DNA of 64,000 nt from Streptomyces sp. CC208A (GTDB lineage Bacteria; Actinomycetota; Actinomycetes; Streptomycetales; Streptomycetaceae): assembly GCF_030010625.1 (NCBI RefSeq), contig NZ_JASCXN010000029.1, positions 1 through 64,000 of the forward strand, in the 5' to 3' direction. A model generated the notes under the pieces. The model made no database searches and was not told where the DNA came from. It saw only the letters and a program-made list of their open reading frames with translations. A program made the translations under genes and the position numbers. This document shows positions 43,072 through 51,608 of this stretch, piece after piece. The stretch's first letter is position 1. Every line of letters starts with the position of its first letter.

Positions 43072-44102
43072 CGGTCGTCTCCTTGCGGCCCGTCGGCGGG
43101 CCCGGTGGTACCAGTGGTGCCGGTCGCGCCCGCCGGCGGGTCGGCGGCGAGAACGCCCAGCAGGTCCTGGGCCAGCTCCGGCTTGAGCAGGCCGTGCGCG
43201 AGCGCCCGGTCGGCGGTGGTGCGGGCCATCGCCAGATAGCCGGCGACGGTGCCGGGCGCGTGCTTGCGGAGCTCGGCCACGTGGGCGGCGACCGTGCCGG
43301 CGTCGCCGCGCGCGACGGGGCCGGTCAGGGCCGCGTCGCCGGACCGCAGCGCGTTGTCGAGGGCGGCGCCCAGGAGGGGGCCGAGCATCCGGTCCGGAGC
43401 GGCGACCCCGGCCGTGCGGAGCAGCTCCATCGACTGGGCCACCAGGGTGACCAGGTGGTTCGCGCCGAGGGCGAGGGCCGCGTGGTACAGCGGCCGGGCC
43501 TCCTCCGCGATCCACTCGGGCTCCCCGCCCATCTCGATGACCAGCGCCTCGGCGGCGAGCCGCAGCTCCTCGGGCGCGGTCACCCCGAAGGAGCAGCCGG
43601 CGAGCCGCTGCACGTCGACGGCGGTGCCGGTGAAGGTCATCGCCGGGTGCAGGGCCAGCGGGAGCGCGCCCGCGCGGCGGGCCGGGTCCAGGACCCGTGC
43701 CCCGTACCGCCCCGAGGTGTGGACGATCAGCTGTCCCGGCCGGACGGCGCCGGTCCCGGCGAGTCCCTCGACGAGGCCCGGCAGGGCGTCGTCCGGGACG
43801 GTGAGCAGCACGAGGTCGGCGAGGGCGAGCACGCGCGCGGGCTCCACCACCGGCACGCCCGGCAGCAGCTCGGCGGCCCGGCGCCGGGAGGCGTCGGAGA
43901 CCGCGGAGACGGCGACGGGGCGGTGCCCTGCGAGCTGGAGGGAGGCGGCGAGGGCGGGGCCGACGCGGCCCGCGCCGACGACTCCGACGGTGAGCCGGGC
44001 GGGCCGGTCCTCGGCCCTGGGCTCTGGCGCTGCTGGTGCGTTCACGGTGGGTACGGCCTTCCCGTTCCAGTCCTCGGCGGGTACCGGACGATTTCTGGTC
44101 AT
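43068..44102 (-). CDS. Rossmann-fold DUF2520-type oxidoreductase-like protein
   Basis: 344 residues. An NAD(P)-binding domain (LTVGVVGAGRVGPALAASLQLAGH) is followed by a helical domain with HPAMTF and the segment PLYHAALALGANHLVTLVAQS, the pattern of the DUF2520 family, which resembles ProC and ketopantoate reductase in fold. It is the first gene of the operon with panC, so a role near pantoate is tempting but unproven. The ATG at 44102 has no good ribosome-binding site; a GTG about 60 bp further in (GGAAGG upstream) is a possible alternative. It diverges from the PLP enzyme gene with 69 bp between. Confidence 0.8.
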   Translation of the reverse strand: MTRNRPVPAEDWNGKAVPTVNAPAAPEPRAEDRPARLTVGVVGAGRVGPALAASLQLAGHRPVAVSAVSDASRRRAAELLPGVPVVEPARVLALADLVLLTVPDDALPGLVEGLAGTGAVRPGQLIVHTSGRYGARVLDPARRAGALPLALHPAMTFTGTAVDVQRLAGCSFGVTAPEELRLAAEALVIEMGGEPEWIAEEARPLYHAALALGANHLVTLVAQSMELLRTAGVAAPDRMLGPLLGAALDNALRSGDAALTGPVARGDAGTVAAHVAELRKHAPGTVAGYLAMARTTADRALAHGLLKPELAQDLLGVLAADPPAGATGTTGTTGPADGPQGDDR

Positions 44103-44171
44103 GCTACGCCAGCGTTTCGCCCCTCCCCCTGGCTGTCCACAGGCAGCGGGCGGCGGTGTGATGATCTGTCC

Positions 44172-45344
44172 ATGGATGTGGATGAACCGTCGGCGGAGGA
44201 GGCGGCCCGGCAGCACCGGAGCCGTGTGTGGGGCGGGGCCGCCCGCTCGCTGTGGCGCCCCTCCGCGGAGGGCACGGTGGGCGGCCGCCTGCGCGCGCTC
44301 GCCGACTGGGCGGAGACGGCCGGGCTCGCGGACGCGGCCCTCGACACGTACGGCACCGGCCTCGTGGAGGCCCTGGAGGAGCGGGTCGCCGCGGAGCTGG
44401 GCATGCCCGCCGCCGTCTTCTTCCCCACCGGCACCATGGCCCAGCAGGTGGCGCTGCGCTGCTGGGCCGGGCGCACCGGCAGCCCGGTCGTCGCCCTCCA
44501 TCCGCTCGCCCACCCCGAGGTCCACGAGGGCGGCGCCCTGGGGGCCGTGTCGGGGCTGCGGACGGTCCACCCGACGGACGCGCCCCGGCTGCCGACGGCC
44601 GAGGAGGTACGGGACCACCCGGAGCCCTTCGGGACGCTCATGCTGGAGCTGCCGCTGCGGGACGCGGGCTTCGTGCTGCCGACCTGGGAGGAGCTGACCG
44701 CGACCGTCGACGCGGCCCAGAAGCGGGACGCGGTGGTCCACTTCGACGGCGCCCGGCTGTGGGAGTCCCCGACGCGTTTCGGCCGTCCGCTCGCGGAGAT
44801 CGCCGGGCTCGCGGACAGCGTGTACGTCTCGTTCTACAAGTCCCTCGACGGGATCTCCGGCGCCGCGCTCGCCGGGCCCGAGGACCTGGTGGAGGAGGCC
44901 AGGGTCTGGCTCCACCGGTACGGGGGCCTGCTCTTCCAGCAGTACCCGGCCGCGCTCGCCGCCCTGCGCGGCCTGGACACCGAGCTGCCCCGGCTGCCGT
45001 CGTACGTGGCCCACGCGCGCGTGGTGGCCGACGCCCTGCGGGAGGCGCTCGCCGGGAAGGACGGGCCCGGCTGGTTCCGGGTACACCCGGAGGTGCCGCA
45101 CACCCACCAGTTCCAGGTGTGGCTCCCGTACGAGCCGGACGTCCTCACGGCCGCCGCCGTCGCCCAGACCGAGCGGACCGGGGTCTGCCTCTTCCGCCGC
45201 TGGTTCGCCCCGGGTGCGGGCGGCCCGCCGGGGGTCGCCGTCACCGAGGTGACGGTGGCGGCGGCGGGCCTGGAGTGGACGGCCGAGGAGGTCAGGACGG
45301 CCGTACGCGACTTCCTGACGCTCGTCGGGAACCCAGGGTCCTGA
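44172..45344 (+). CDS. PLP-dependent beta-eliminating lyase / threonine aldolase-like protein
   Basis: 390 residues. The aldolase fold shows in YGTGLVEALEERVAAELGMPAAVFFPTGTMAQQVAL, in LMLELPLRDAG, in VHFDGARLWESPTRFGRPLAEIAGLADSVYVSFYKSLDGISGAAL (landmarks VHFDGARLWE and SFYKSLDGISGA, containing the PLP lysine) and in THQFQVWLP. Enzymes of this group cleave threonine or other beta-hydroxy amino acids. The N-terminus has about 35 extra residues. The ATG at 44172 is preceded by GATGAT 6 nt upstream, without Shine-Dalgarno. Confidence 0.88.
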   Translation: MDVDEPSAEEAARQHRSRVWGGAARSLWRPSAEGTVGGRLRALADWAETAGLADAALDTYGTGLVEALEERVAAELGMPAAVFFPTGTMAQQVALRCWAGRTGSPVVALHPLAHPEVHEGGALGAVSGLRTVHPTDAPRLPTAEEVRDHPEPFGTLMLELPLRDAGFVLPTWEELTATVDAAQKRDAVVHFDGARLWESPTRFGRPLAEIAGLADSVYVSFYKSLDGISGAALAGPEDLVEEARVWLHRYGGLLFQQYPAALAALRGLDTELPRLPSYVAHARVVADALREALAGKDGPGWFRVHPEVPHTHQFQVWLPYEPDVLTAAAVAQTERTGVCLFRRWFAPGAGGPPGVAVTEVTVAAAGLEWTAEEVRTAVRDFLTLVGNPGS

Positions 45345-45531
45345 GCCGACGGCCCAGGGCCGTGCCCAGGCGGCCGGTCGCGGGGCGGCCGGCCACCACC
45401 CGCTCGAAGCGGCGGCGGTCGCGGAGTCCCCGCAGCACGGCCGCGTCGTGGGTGCCGGGGGCGGGCGGCGCGGGCTCGCCGCGCCGCGCCGCCCGGTAGC
45501 TGTCGAAGAGGTGCTGCTGCAAGGCGTCCAT
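45292..45531 (-). CDS. Small Arg-rich conserved hypothetical protein
   Basis: 79 residues: MDALQQHLFDSYRAARRGEP at the start, then VLRGLRDRRRFERVVAGRPA and a basic, Ser-rich end. It resembles a small protein I recall as common in streptomycetes; function unknown. The start at 45531 is preferred to an in-frame ATG at 45588 because the protein family begins MDALQQH. The 3-prime end overlaps the 3-prime end of the PLP enzyme gene by 53 bp on the opposite strand. Confidence 0.6.
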   Translation of the reverse strand: MDALQQHLFDSYRAARRGEPAPPAPGTHDAAVLRGLRDRRRFERVVAGRPATGRLGTALGRRLRTLGSRRASGSRVRPS

Positions 45532-45569
45532 GCACCCACCCTGGGCGCGTACCGGCCCGTCCGCGCCCC

Positions 45570-45590
45570 GATTGACGGGCCTCGTCAATC
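45570..45590. promoter_or_regulatory. Inverted repeat before the ArsR-type gene
   Basis: GATTGACG-GGCCT-CGTCAATC has perfect 8-bp arms, in the intergenic region between the divergent 45531 and 45630 genes. Each arm contains a TTGACG hexamer, one for each strand. It is a natural operator for autoregulation by the ArsR-like protein. Confidence 0.6.
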
Positions 45591-45629
45591 GGGCGACGGC
45601 CTCCCCGGGGCGTCCCGCACCATGGGGGC

Positions 45630-46715
45630 GTGAGCGTGACCATCGACATCACCGGAGTGCCGGCCGAGCGGATCGTCTTCAGCCCCTCGCCGCTGGCCGA
45701 GCTCGGCAACGCCGTGCACGTCCTGGCCGAGCCGGGCCACCATCCCGGGCACCACGCGTGGGCGGCGGCGACCGCCGCCGCGCTCGACCCCGGCCTCGCC
45801 GACCGGCTCCTCGAGGCCGACTTCATGTGGCGGTCGGCGCGCTCCGACTTCCTGCTGCCCGCGCGGCCCCGCGAGACCCTGGCAGAGGAGCTGGACGACC
45901 TCGACCGCATGGACGACGAGAAGTTCGTCGACACCGCCCTGGAGATCTCGTGCAGCGCCCTCTATGCCCGGGGCGGCGTCCCGTCCCCGCTGGTCGACGA
46001 GGGAGCCCGGCGGCGCGCCCTCGATCTGGCCGCCGCGCGCGGTCCGCGCCAGGCCGCGTTCGTGGAGCGGATGCTCGCCGCGCCGACCGCCACGCGCGCG
46101 TGGATCCGGCGGCTCCTGGAGGACTGCGACGAGGCGTTCTTCGCCGAGACCTGGCGCCGGGTCCGGTTCCAGCTCGCCGCCGACGCCCGCCACAAGACGG
46201 AGCTGATGCGCCGCAAGGGTCTGGCCGCCGCCCTCGCGGACGCCTCGGGGGCGCTGCGCCTGGAGGAGGACGGAGACGGCACCCGGATCGTGGTCGACAA
46301 GCTGCTGGAGGCCCGCACGAGCGGCCGGGCCCTGACCCTGCTGCCGAGTGCCTTCGGCCGGCCCCACCTCATCGCCCTGTACGCGCCCGGCTGGCAGCCG
46401 GTGATCATGTACCCGGCGGCGAGCCGCGAGGTCGGCGGCACCGAGTCCGTCGAGACCGTGGAGCGCCGGCTCGACGCACTCGCCCACCCGGTCCGGATGC
46501 GCATGTGCCGCAGCCTGGCGCGCGGCCCGTACTCGACGAGCGAGCTGGCCGACGCGTACGGCATCACCGCCCCCGAGGTCTCCCGCCACCTCGCCGTCCT
46601 CCGCAAGGCCGGCCTCCTCACCACCCGCCGCCGGGGCCGCTACGTCCTCCACCAGCTGGACTTCTCCGTCGTCGCCCGCCTGGGCAGCGACTTCCTGGAG
46701 TCGGTGCTCCGTTAG
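45630..46715 (+). CDS. ArsR-type HTH protein with N-terminal DUF5937-like domain
   Basis: 361 residues. The first 260 residues form an unassigned mostly helical domain (SPSPLAELGNAVHVLAEPGHHPGHHAW, LMRRKGLAAALADASGALRL). The C-terminal 90 contain an ArsR winged helix: RRLDALAHPVRMRMCRSLARGPYSTSELADAYGITAPEVSRHLAVLRKAGLL (landmarks ALAHPVRMRMCRSL and TAPEVSRHLAVLRKAGL). This two-part layout is common in streptomycetes and its ligand is unknown. The GTG start has no Shine-Dalgarno. A perfect 8-bp inverted repeat lies 40 bp upstream. Confidence 0.85.
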   Translation: MSVTIDITGVPAERIVFSPSPLAELGNAVHVLAEPGHHPGHHAWAAATAAALDPGLADRLLEADFMWRSARSDFLLPARPRETLAEELDDLDRMDDEKFVDTALEISCSALYARGGVPSPLVDEGARRRALDLAAARGPRQAAFVERMLAAPTATRAWIRRLLEDCDEAFFAETWRRVRFQLAADARHKTELMRRKGLAAALADASGALRLEEDGDGTRIVVDKLLEARTSGRALTLLPSAFGRPHLIALYAPGWQPVIMYPAASREVGGTESVETVERRLDALAHPVRMRMCRSLARGPYSTSELADAYGITAPEVSRHLAVLRKAGLLTTRRRGRYVLHQLDFSVVARLGSDFLESVLR

Positions 46716-46735
46716 ACCGTGTCAGTCGGACCGTG

Positions 46736-47344
46736 TCAGTCGAAGCGGATGTGGGCGAGCCCCACCCGGATCCGGCGCAGCCGGTGCCGCAGCGGGCCGT
46801 CGGTGTCCGGCGCGATCCGCAGGCCGGCGAGGTCCGCGACCCGGTCGGCGACCTGCGGGACGGTGAGGTCGTCGGTACGGAGGTGGTGGGCGAACTCCGG
46901 GGCGGCGAGGGCGGCCAGGCAGCCGTCGAGGCGGGCCACGGCGAAGCTCTCCCGTTTGAGGCCGCGCCCGAGGCCCCGCTCCGCGAGCCGTCGCAGCACC
47001 GTCTCCCGCTCGGCGAGCAGCGAGACGTGCCGCACGCGTTCCTCGCCGTGCGCCTCCCGCAGCCGTCCGACGGTCTCCGCGAAGCAGCGGGGGTCCACGA
47101 CCGTCATCGGCACGAGGACCGGTCCGTCGTGCCGCCGCAGCGCCAGGTCAAGGACCTCGTACACGCCCTGCCGCCAGGCCGGCAGGTCCTGGAAGTCGCC
47201 GCGCAGCCCCGCCGGGAGGGCGCGGTGCAGCCCGAAGCCGATGTGCTCCGGGTCGCAGACGACGCTGCCCGGCAGCCTGCGGCGCAGCTCGTACGCGGTC
47301 TGGGTCTTGCCGCCGCCGAAGGGGCCGTTCAGCCAGACCAGCAC
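46736..47344 (-). CDS. P-loop kinase-like protein (TmrB-like)
   Basis: 202 residues. The N-terminus VWLNGPFGGGKTQTAYELRRRLPG is a P-loop closely like tunicamycin-resistance protein TmrB and its uncharacterised relatives. Later VVCDPEHIGFGL, VLVPMTVVDP and HVSLLAERETVLRRLAERG fit a nucleotide kinase fold. The substrate is unknown. The GTG at 47344 follows the response-regulator stop by one base, so it is the third gene of that operon. Confidence 0.82.
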   Translation of the reverse strand: MLVWLNGPFGGGKTQTAYELRRRLPGSVVCDPEHIGFGLHRALPAGLRGDFQDLPAWRQGVYEVLDLALRRHDGPVLVPMTVVDPRCFAETVGRLREAHGEERVRHVSLLAERETVLRRLAERGLGRGLKRESFAVARLDGCLAALAAPEFAHHLRTDDLTVPQVADRVADLAGLRIAPDTDGPLRHRLRRIRVGLAHIRFD

Positions 47345-47345
47345 C

Positions 47346-48014
47346 TCAGCGGCCGCCCGCGCGGACCAGGCCCGTCTCGTAGGCGAGGACGACGACCTGG
47401 ACGCGGTCGCGGAGGCCCAGCTTGGTGAGGATGCGGCCCACGTGGGTCTTGACCGTGGCCTCCGAGAGGACGAGGCGGGCGGCGATCTCGCCGTTGGAGA
47501 GGCCCTGGGCGACGAGGAGCATGACCTCCCGCTCGCGGTCGGTCAGCTTCTCGATCTCGCGGTGTTCGGGCTCCCGTCCGGAGGACGGGAGCATCGGGGA
47601 GAAGCGGTCGAGGAGCCGGCGGGTGGTCGAGGGGGCGACCACGGCGTCGCCGCTGTGCACCGAGCGGATCGCGCCCAGCAGCTCGCCCGGCGGCACGTCC
47701 TTCAGCATGAAGCCGCTCGCGCCCGCCTTGAGCCCGGAGAAGGCGTACTCGTCGAGGTCGAAGGTGGTCAGGATGAGCACCTTCGGGGCGTCGGGCTCGG
47801 CGCAGATCCTGCGGGTCGCCTCCACGCCGTCGAGGCGCGGCATCCGGACGTCCATGAGGACCACGTCGACCTGGGTGGTCCGCAGCACCTCCAAAGCCTC
47901 CGCCCCGTCTCCCGCCTCCGCCACGACCTCCATGTCCGGCTGGGCGGCGAGCACCATGCGGAAACCGGTACGGAGGAGTACCTGGTCGTCGACGAGCATC
48001 ACGCGGATGGACAT
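47346..48014 (-). CDS. NarL/LuxR-family response regulator
   Basis: 222 residues. Receiver: acidic DD in LVDDQ, phosphorylated Asp in VVLMDVRMPRLDG, Thr in LTTFD and Lys in LKDVPP. LuxR-type helix-turn-helix: LTDREREVMLLVAQGLSNGEIAARLVLSEATVKTHVGRIL (landmarks LTDREREVMLLVAQG and ATVKTHVGRIL). It is the partner of the kinase encoded 31 bp upstream. Target genes are unknown. Confidence 0.94.
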   Translation of the reverse strand: MSIRVMLVDDQVLLRTGFRMVLAAQPDMEVVAEAGDGAEALEVLRTTQVDVVLMDVRMPRLDGVEATRRICAEPDAPKVLILTTFDLDEYAFSGLKAGASGFMLKDVPPGELLGAIRSVHSGDAVVAPSTTRRLLDRFSPMLPSSGREPEHREIEKLTDREREVMLLVAQGLSNGEIAARLVLSEATVKTHVGRILTKLGLRDRVQVVVLAYETGLVRAGGR

Positions 48015-48045
48015 GCGGTTCCTTCGGTGAGGGGGACGGAAGCTC

Positions 48046-49248
48046 TCAGTGTGCGGGTTTGAGCGGCAGCAGGGCGCTGATCCGGAAACCGCCGCCCGGT
48101 CGGGGGCCCGCGTCCAGGGTGCCGCCCACCATGCCGACCCGCTCCCGCATGCCGATCAGGCCGTGGCCGCGGCCGTCGGCGCCGCCGTCCTCGTACATCT
48201 CCTGGGGCGCGCCCCGGCCGTCGTCCTCGACGAGCAGGCCGAGGCCGTCGTCGAAGTAGACGAGCCGGACGGTGGCGCCGACGTCGGGGCCGCCGTGCTT
48301 GCGGGTGTTGGTGAGGGCTTCCTGCACGATCCGGTAGGCGGTCAGGCCGACGCCGGTGGGCAGCTCGCGCGGGGTGCCCTCGACGGTGAGGTCGACGGTC
48401 AGGCCGGCGCCCCTGACCTGCTCGACCAGCTCCTCGATCTGCTCCACGTCGGGCTGGGGCACGTACTCCCCCGCCTCCTGGTGCTCGCCGGTGCGCAGGA
48501 TGCCGAGCAGCCGGCGCATCTCGGCGAGCGCCTGCCGGCCGGTGGTGGAGATGGTCTCCAGGGCCTGCTTGGCGGTCTCCGGGGAGGAGTCCATGACGTA
48601 GGCGGCGCCGTCGGCCTGCACCACCATCACCGACACGTTGTGCGCGACGACGTCGTGCAGCTCGCGGGCGATCCGGGCCCGCTCGGCGGCCACCGCCACC
48701 TTGGCCTGCGCCTCCCGCTCCTGCTCCAGGCGGGCGGCCTTCTCCTCCAGCTGCGCGAAGTAGGCGCGGCGGGTGCGCAGCGAGTCGCCGAGGACCCAGG
48801 CGAGGGCGAACGGCACCGCCATGATCACCGTGAAGAAGACCTGGGCGGGGACCGAGACGTTCCCCTCCAGGGGCCATCTCAGCTGGGAGAGCGGGGCCGC
48901 GCACAGGCCGCCGACGAGGGCGAGCCGGGAGGCCCAGCGGGGGCCGTCGTGGGCGGCGACGGTGAAGATGACGACGAGCATGGCGAAGTCCGCCATGAAC
49001 GGCATGACGTCGAGGGCCAGCTGGGCGACGCCGAGGACGACGGCCAGGACCAGCATCCGTTCGGGCGCCCGCCGCCGCAGGGCGACGACCAGGGAGAACA
49101 GCGCGGCGACCGCCGCGTAGGCGACCACGTTGCCGAGGGGCGGGTACACCGACTGCATCCACAGCGCGGAGAGCCCGAGGAGGACGACGGCCCAGAAGAC
49201 GTCGACGCCCGTCGGGTGGCTGCGGAGGAAGTCGTAGAGGCGCTGCAC
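48046..49248 (-). CDS. Sensor histidine kinase of the NarL-partner (HisKA_3) type
   Basis: 400 residues. Five or so membrane helices lie within the first 165 residues, with little outside sequence, so the signal is probably sensed in or at the membrane. A coiled-coil (LEEKAARLEQEREAQAKVA) leads to the dimerisation box ARIARELHDVVAHNVSVMVVQA with the phosphorylated His and to the ATPase domain (ALTNTRKHG, VEDDGRGAP, GHGLIGMRERV). The GTG at 49248 is strongly supported by TACTCT (plus positions 49256-49261) ending 7 nt upstream; the longer frame upstream is non-coding. It heads a three-gene operon. Confidence 0.93.
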   Translation of the reverse strand: MQRLYDFLRSHPTGVDVFWAVVLLGLSALWMQSVYPPLGNVVAYAAVAALFSLVVALRRRAPERMLVLAVVLGVAQLALDVMPFMADFAMLVVIFTVAAHDGPRWASRLALVGGLCAAPLSQLRWPLEGNVSVPAQVFFTVIMAVPFALAWVLGDSLRTRRAYFAQLEEKAARLEQEREAQAKVAVAAERARIARELHDVVAHNVSVMVVQADGAAYVMDSSPETAKQALETISTTGRQALAEMRRLLGILRTGEHQEAGEYVPQPDVEQIEELVEQVRGAGLTVDLTVEGTPRELPTGVGLTAYRIVQEALTNTRKHGGPDVGATVRLVYFDDGLGLLVEDDGRGAPQEMYEDGGADGRGHGLIGMRERVGMVGGTLDAGPRPGGGFRISALLPLKPAH

Positions 49249-49344
49249 GTAACCCAGAGTAGGGAACGGGTACGGCTGGGGGATCAACCGTGTGGTCGAT
49301 CCTTGCGGCGGGACCCGTACACCCCGGGGTGGAGACTGGGGCAC

Positions 49345-50355
49345 GTGACGGATGACGTGACGGACGGGACGGGTCGGCCGCCGGGGGACGGCCGGGGGTG
49401 GCGGGGCTGGCTGGGCTGGCGGGAGGCGACCGAGCGGGCGCTGTACGGGCCCGGCGGCTTCTTCCTGCGCCCGGAGGGCCCGGCGGGCCACTTCCGCACC
49501 TCGGTGCACGCCTCGCCGCTCTTCGCGGCGGCGGTGGCGCGGCTGCTCGCGGCGACGGCGGAGGAGCTGGACACGGACGAGGTCGCCCTGGTGGACGTGG
49601 GCGCGGGCCGGGGCGAGCTGCCGGCCGGGGTGCTGGCGGCGGTCCCCGCGGGGCTGCGGGTGCGGGCGTACGCCGTGGAGCGGGCCGCCCGGCCGGACGG
49701 GCTCGACCCCCGGGTGGAGTGGACCGGCCGGCCGCCCGAGGGGGTGCGCGGGCTGCTGTTCGCGAACGAGTGGCTCGACAACGTGCCGGTGGACGTCGCC
49801 GAGGCCGACGAGGACGGCACCGTCCGGTACGTGGAGGTCCGCGCCGACGGTACGGAGCGGCTCGGCGCCCCGGTCGGGGGCGCGGACGCGGAGTGGCTGG
49901 CCCGCTGGTGGCCGCTGTCAGGGCCCGGCGAGCGGGCCGAGATCGGCAGGCCCCGGGACGAGGCGTGGGCGGCGGCGGTCGGCTCGCTCGCGGCGGGTCT
50001 GGCGGTGGCCGTGGACTACGGGCACGTACGGGGCTCCCGGCCGCCCTTCGGCACGCTGACCGGCTTCCGGGCGGGCCGCGAGGTCGCCCCGGTCCCGGAC
50101 GGGAACGGCGACCTCACCTCGCACGTGGCCCTGGACGCCTGCGCGGCGGCGGTCCACGCGCGCGTGCCGGCCGAGCTGACGACCCAGCGGGAGGCCCTGC
50201 GCCGGCTGGGGGTCTCCGGCGGCCGGCCGCCGCTCGCGCTCGCCTCGACCGATCCCGCGGCGTACGTGCGGGCGCTGGCCGCCGCCGGGGAGGCGGCCGA
50301 GCTGACCGCGCGCGGCGGGCTCGGCGACTTCCTGTGGCTGAGCCAGCGGGTGTGA
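49345..50355 (+). CDS. MidA/NDUFAF7-like class I SAM methyltransferase
   Basis: 336 residues. The SAM loop VDVGAGRGELPAGVLAAV, the segment LLFANEWLDNVPVDV and VAVDYGHVRG fit the MidA (DUF185) family, whose mitochondrial member NDUFAF7 methylates an arginine of the complex I subunit NDUFS2. The next gene encodes the bacterial counterpart of that subunit (nuoD), a suggestive pairing. The GTG at 49345 has a possible -10 (GAGACT) 7 nt upstream. The N-terminal 30 residues are charged and Gly-rich. It diverges from the histidine kinase across 96 bp. Confidence 0.82.
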   Translation: MTDDVTDGTGRPPGDGRGWRGWLGWREATERALYGPGGFFLRPEGPAGHFRTSVHASPLFAAAVARLLAATAEELDTDEVALVDVGAGRGELPAGVLAAVPAGLRVRAYAVERAARPDGLDPRVEWTGRPPEGVRGLLFANEWLDNVPVDVAEADEDGTVRYVEVRADGTERLGAPVGGADAEWLARWWPLSGPGERAEIGRPRDEAWAAAVGSLAAGLAVAVDYGHVRGSRPPFGTLTGFRAGREVAPVPDGNGDLTSHVALDACAAAVHARVPAELTTQREALRRLGVSGGRPPLALASTDPAAYVRALAAAGEAAELTARGGLGDFLWLSQRV

Positions 50356-50446
50356 CGGGCGGGGCCGTCCACAGGTCCACGGCGGGTTGTCCACAGGCGG
50401 GGACCTGGCCCGTCGGTGGGGCGCCTCGCGGGGGATACTGTCCGGC

Positions 50447-51589
50447 ATGACGGAGACCACGGTCGGCATCGGCGGCGCGGCGGAGAGCACCGACATGGTG
50501 CTGAACATCGGCCCGCAGCATCCCTCCACGCACGGCGTGCTCCGGCTGCGGCTCGTCCTCGACGGCGAGGTGATCCGGCACGCCGAGCCGGTCGTGGGCT
50601 ATATGCACCGGGGCGCCGAGAAGCTCTTCGAGGCGCGCGACTACCGGCAGATCGTCATGCTGGCCAACCGCCACGACTGGCTGTCGGCGTTCTCCAACGA
50701 GCTCGGCGTGGTGATGGCCGTCGAGCGGATGCTCGGCATGGAGGTGCCGGAGCGGGCCGTGTGGCTGCGGACCCTGCTCGCGGAGCTGAACCGGGTCCTC
50801 AACCACCTGATGTTCCTGGGGTCGTACCCGCTGGAGCTGGGCGGGATCACGCCCGTCTTCCACGCCTTCCGGGAGCGCGAGGAGCTCCAGACGGTGATGG
50901 AGGAGGTCTCCGGCGGCCGGATGCACTACATGTTCAACCGGGTCGGCGGCCTCAAGGAGGACCTGCCGGCGGGCTGGCAGGGCCGGGCCCGGCAGGCGGT
51001 CGCGGACGTCCGCTCGCGGATGGACGTGTACGACCGGCTGGTCCTCGGCAACGAGATCTTCCGGGGCCGCACGCGCGGGATCGGTGTCCTGAGCCGGGAG
51101 ACCGTGCACGCCTTCGGGGTGTCGGGGCCGATCGCCCGCGCCTCCGGCGTCGACTTCGACCTGCGGCGCGACGAGCCCTACCTGGCGTACGGGGAGCTGG
51201 CGGACGTGCTGAAGGTCGTGGTCCGGGAGGACGGCGACTGCCTGGCCCGCTTCGAGTGCCTCTTGGAGCAGACGCACAACTCCCTGGCGCTGGCGGACGC
51301 CTGCCTGGACCGGCTGGCCGAGCTGCCGCAGGGCCCGGTCAACCAGCGGCTGCCGAAGGTGCTGAAGGCGCCGGAGGGGCACACGTACGCCTGGACCGAG
51401 AACCCGCTCGGCCTGAACGGCTACTACCTGGTGTCGAAGGGCGAGAAGACGCCGTACCGGCTGAAGCTGCGCTCGGCCTCGTACAACAACATCCAGGCGC
51501 TGGTGGAGCTGCTGCCGGGGACGCTGGTCGCGGACATGGTCGCGATCCTGGGGTCGTTCTTCTTCGTCGTCGGCGACATCGACAAGTGA
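50447..51589 (+). CDS. nuoD: NADH-quinone oxidoreductase subunit D homologue (orphan)
   Basis: 380 residues. Family landmarks: NIGPQHPSTHGVLRLRL, GYMHRGAEKLFE, ANRHDWLSAFSNELGVV, NRVLNHLMFLGSYPLELGG, EVSGGRMHYMFNRVGG and the C-terminal ALVELLPGTLVADMVAILGSFFFVVGDIDK (ending GSFFFVVGDIDK). NuoD helps form the quinone site of complex I. No other nuo gene is in the window, so this is an extra copy away from the main operon. The ATG at 50447 is fixed by GATACT (50434-50439) ending 7 nt upstream. It is convergent with the GNAT gene, with 19 bp between. Confidence 0.94.
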   Translation: MTETTVGIGGAAESTDMVLNIGPQHPSTHGVLRLRLVLDGEVIRHAEPVVGYMHRGAEKLFEARDYRQIVMLANRHDWLSAFSNELGVVMAVERMLGMEVPERAVWLRTLLAELNRVLNHLMFLGSYPLELGGITPVFHAFREREELQTVMEEVSGGRMHYMFNRVGGLKEDLPAGWQGRARQAVADVRSRMDVYDRLVLGNEIFRGRTRGIGVLSRETVHAFGVSGPIARASGVDFDLRRDEPYLAYGELADVLKVVVREDGDCLARFECLLEQTHNSLALADACLDRLAELPQGPVNQRLPKVLKAPEGHTYAWTENPLGLNGYYLVSKGEKTPYRLKLRSASYNNIQALVELLPGTLVADMVAILGSFFFVVGDIDK

Positions 51590-51608
51590 CGGCCGCGCCC
51601 GCCTTCTT

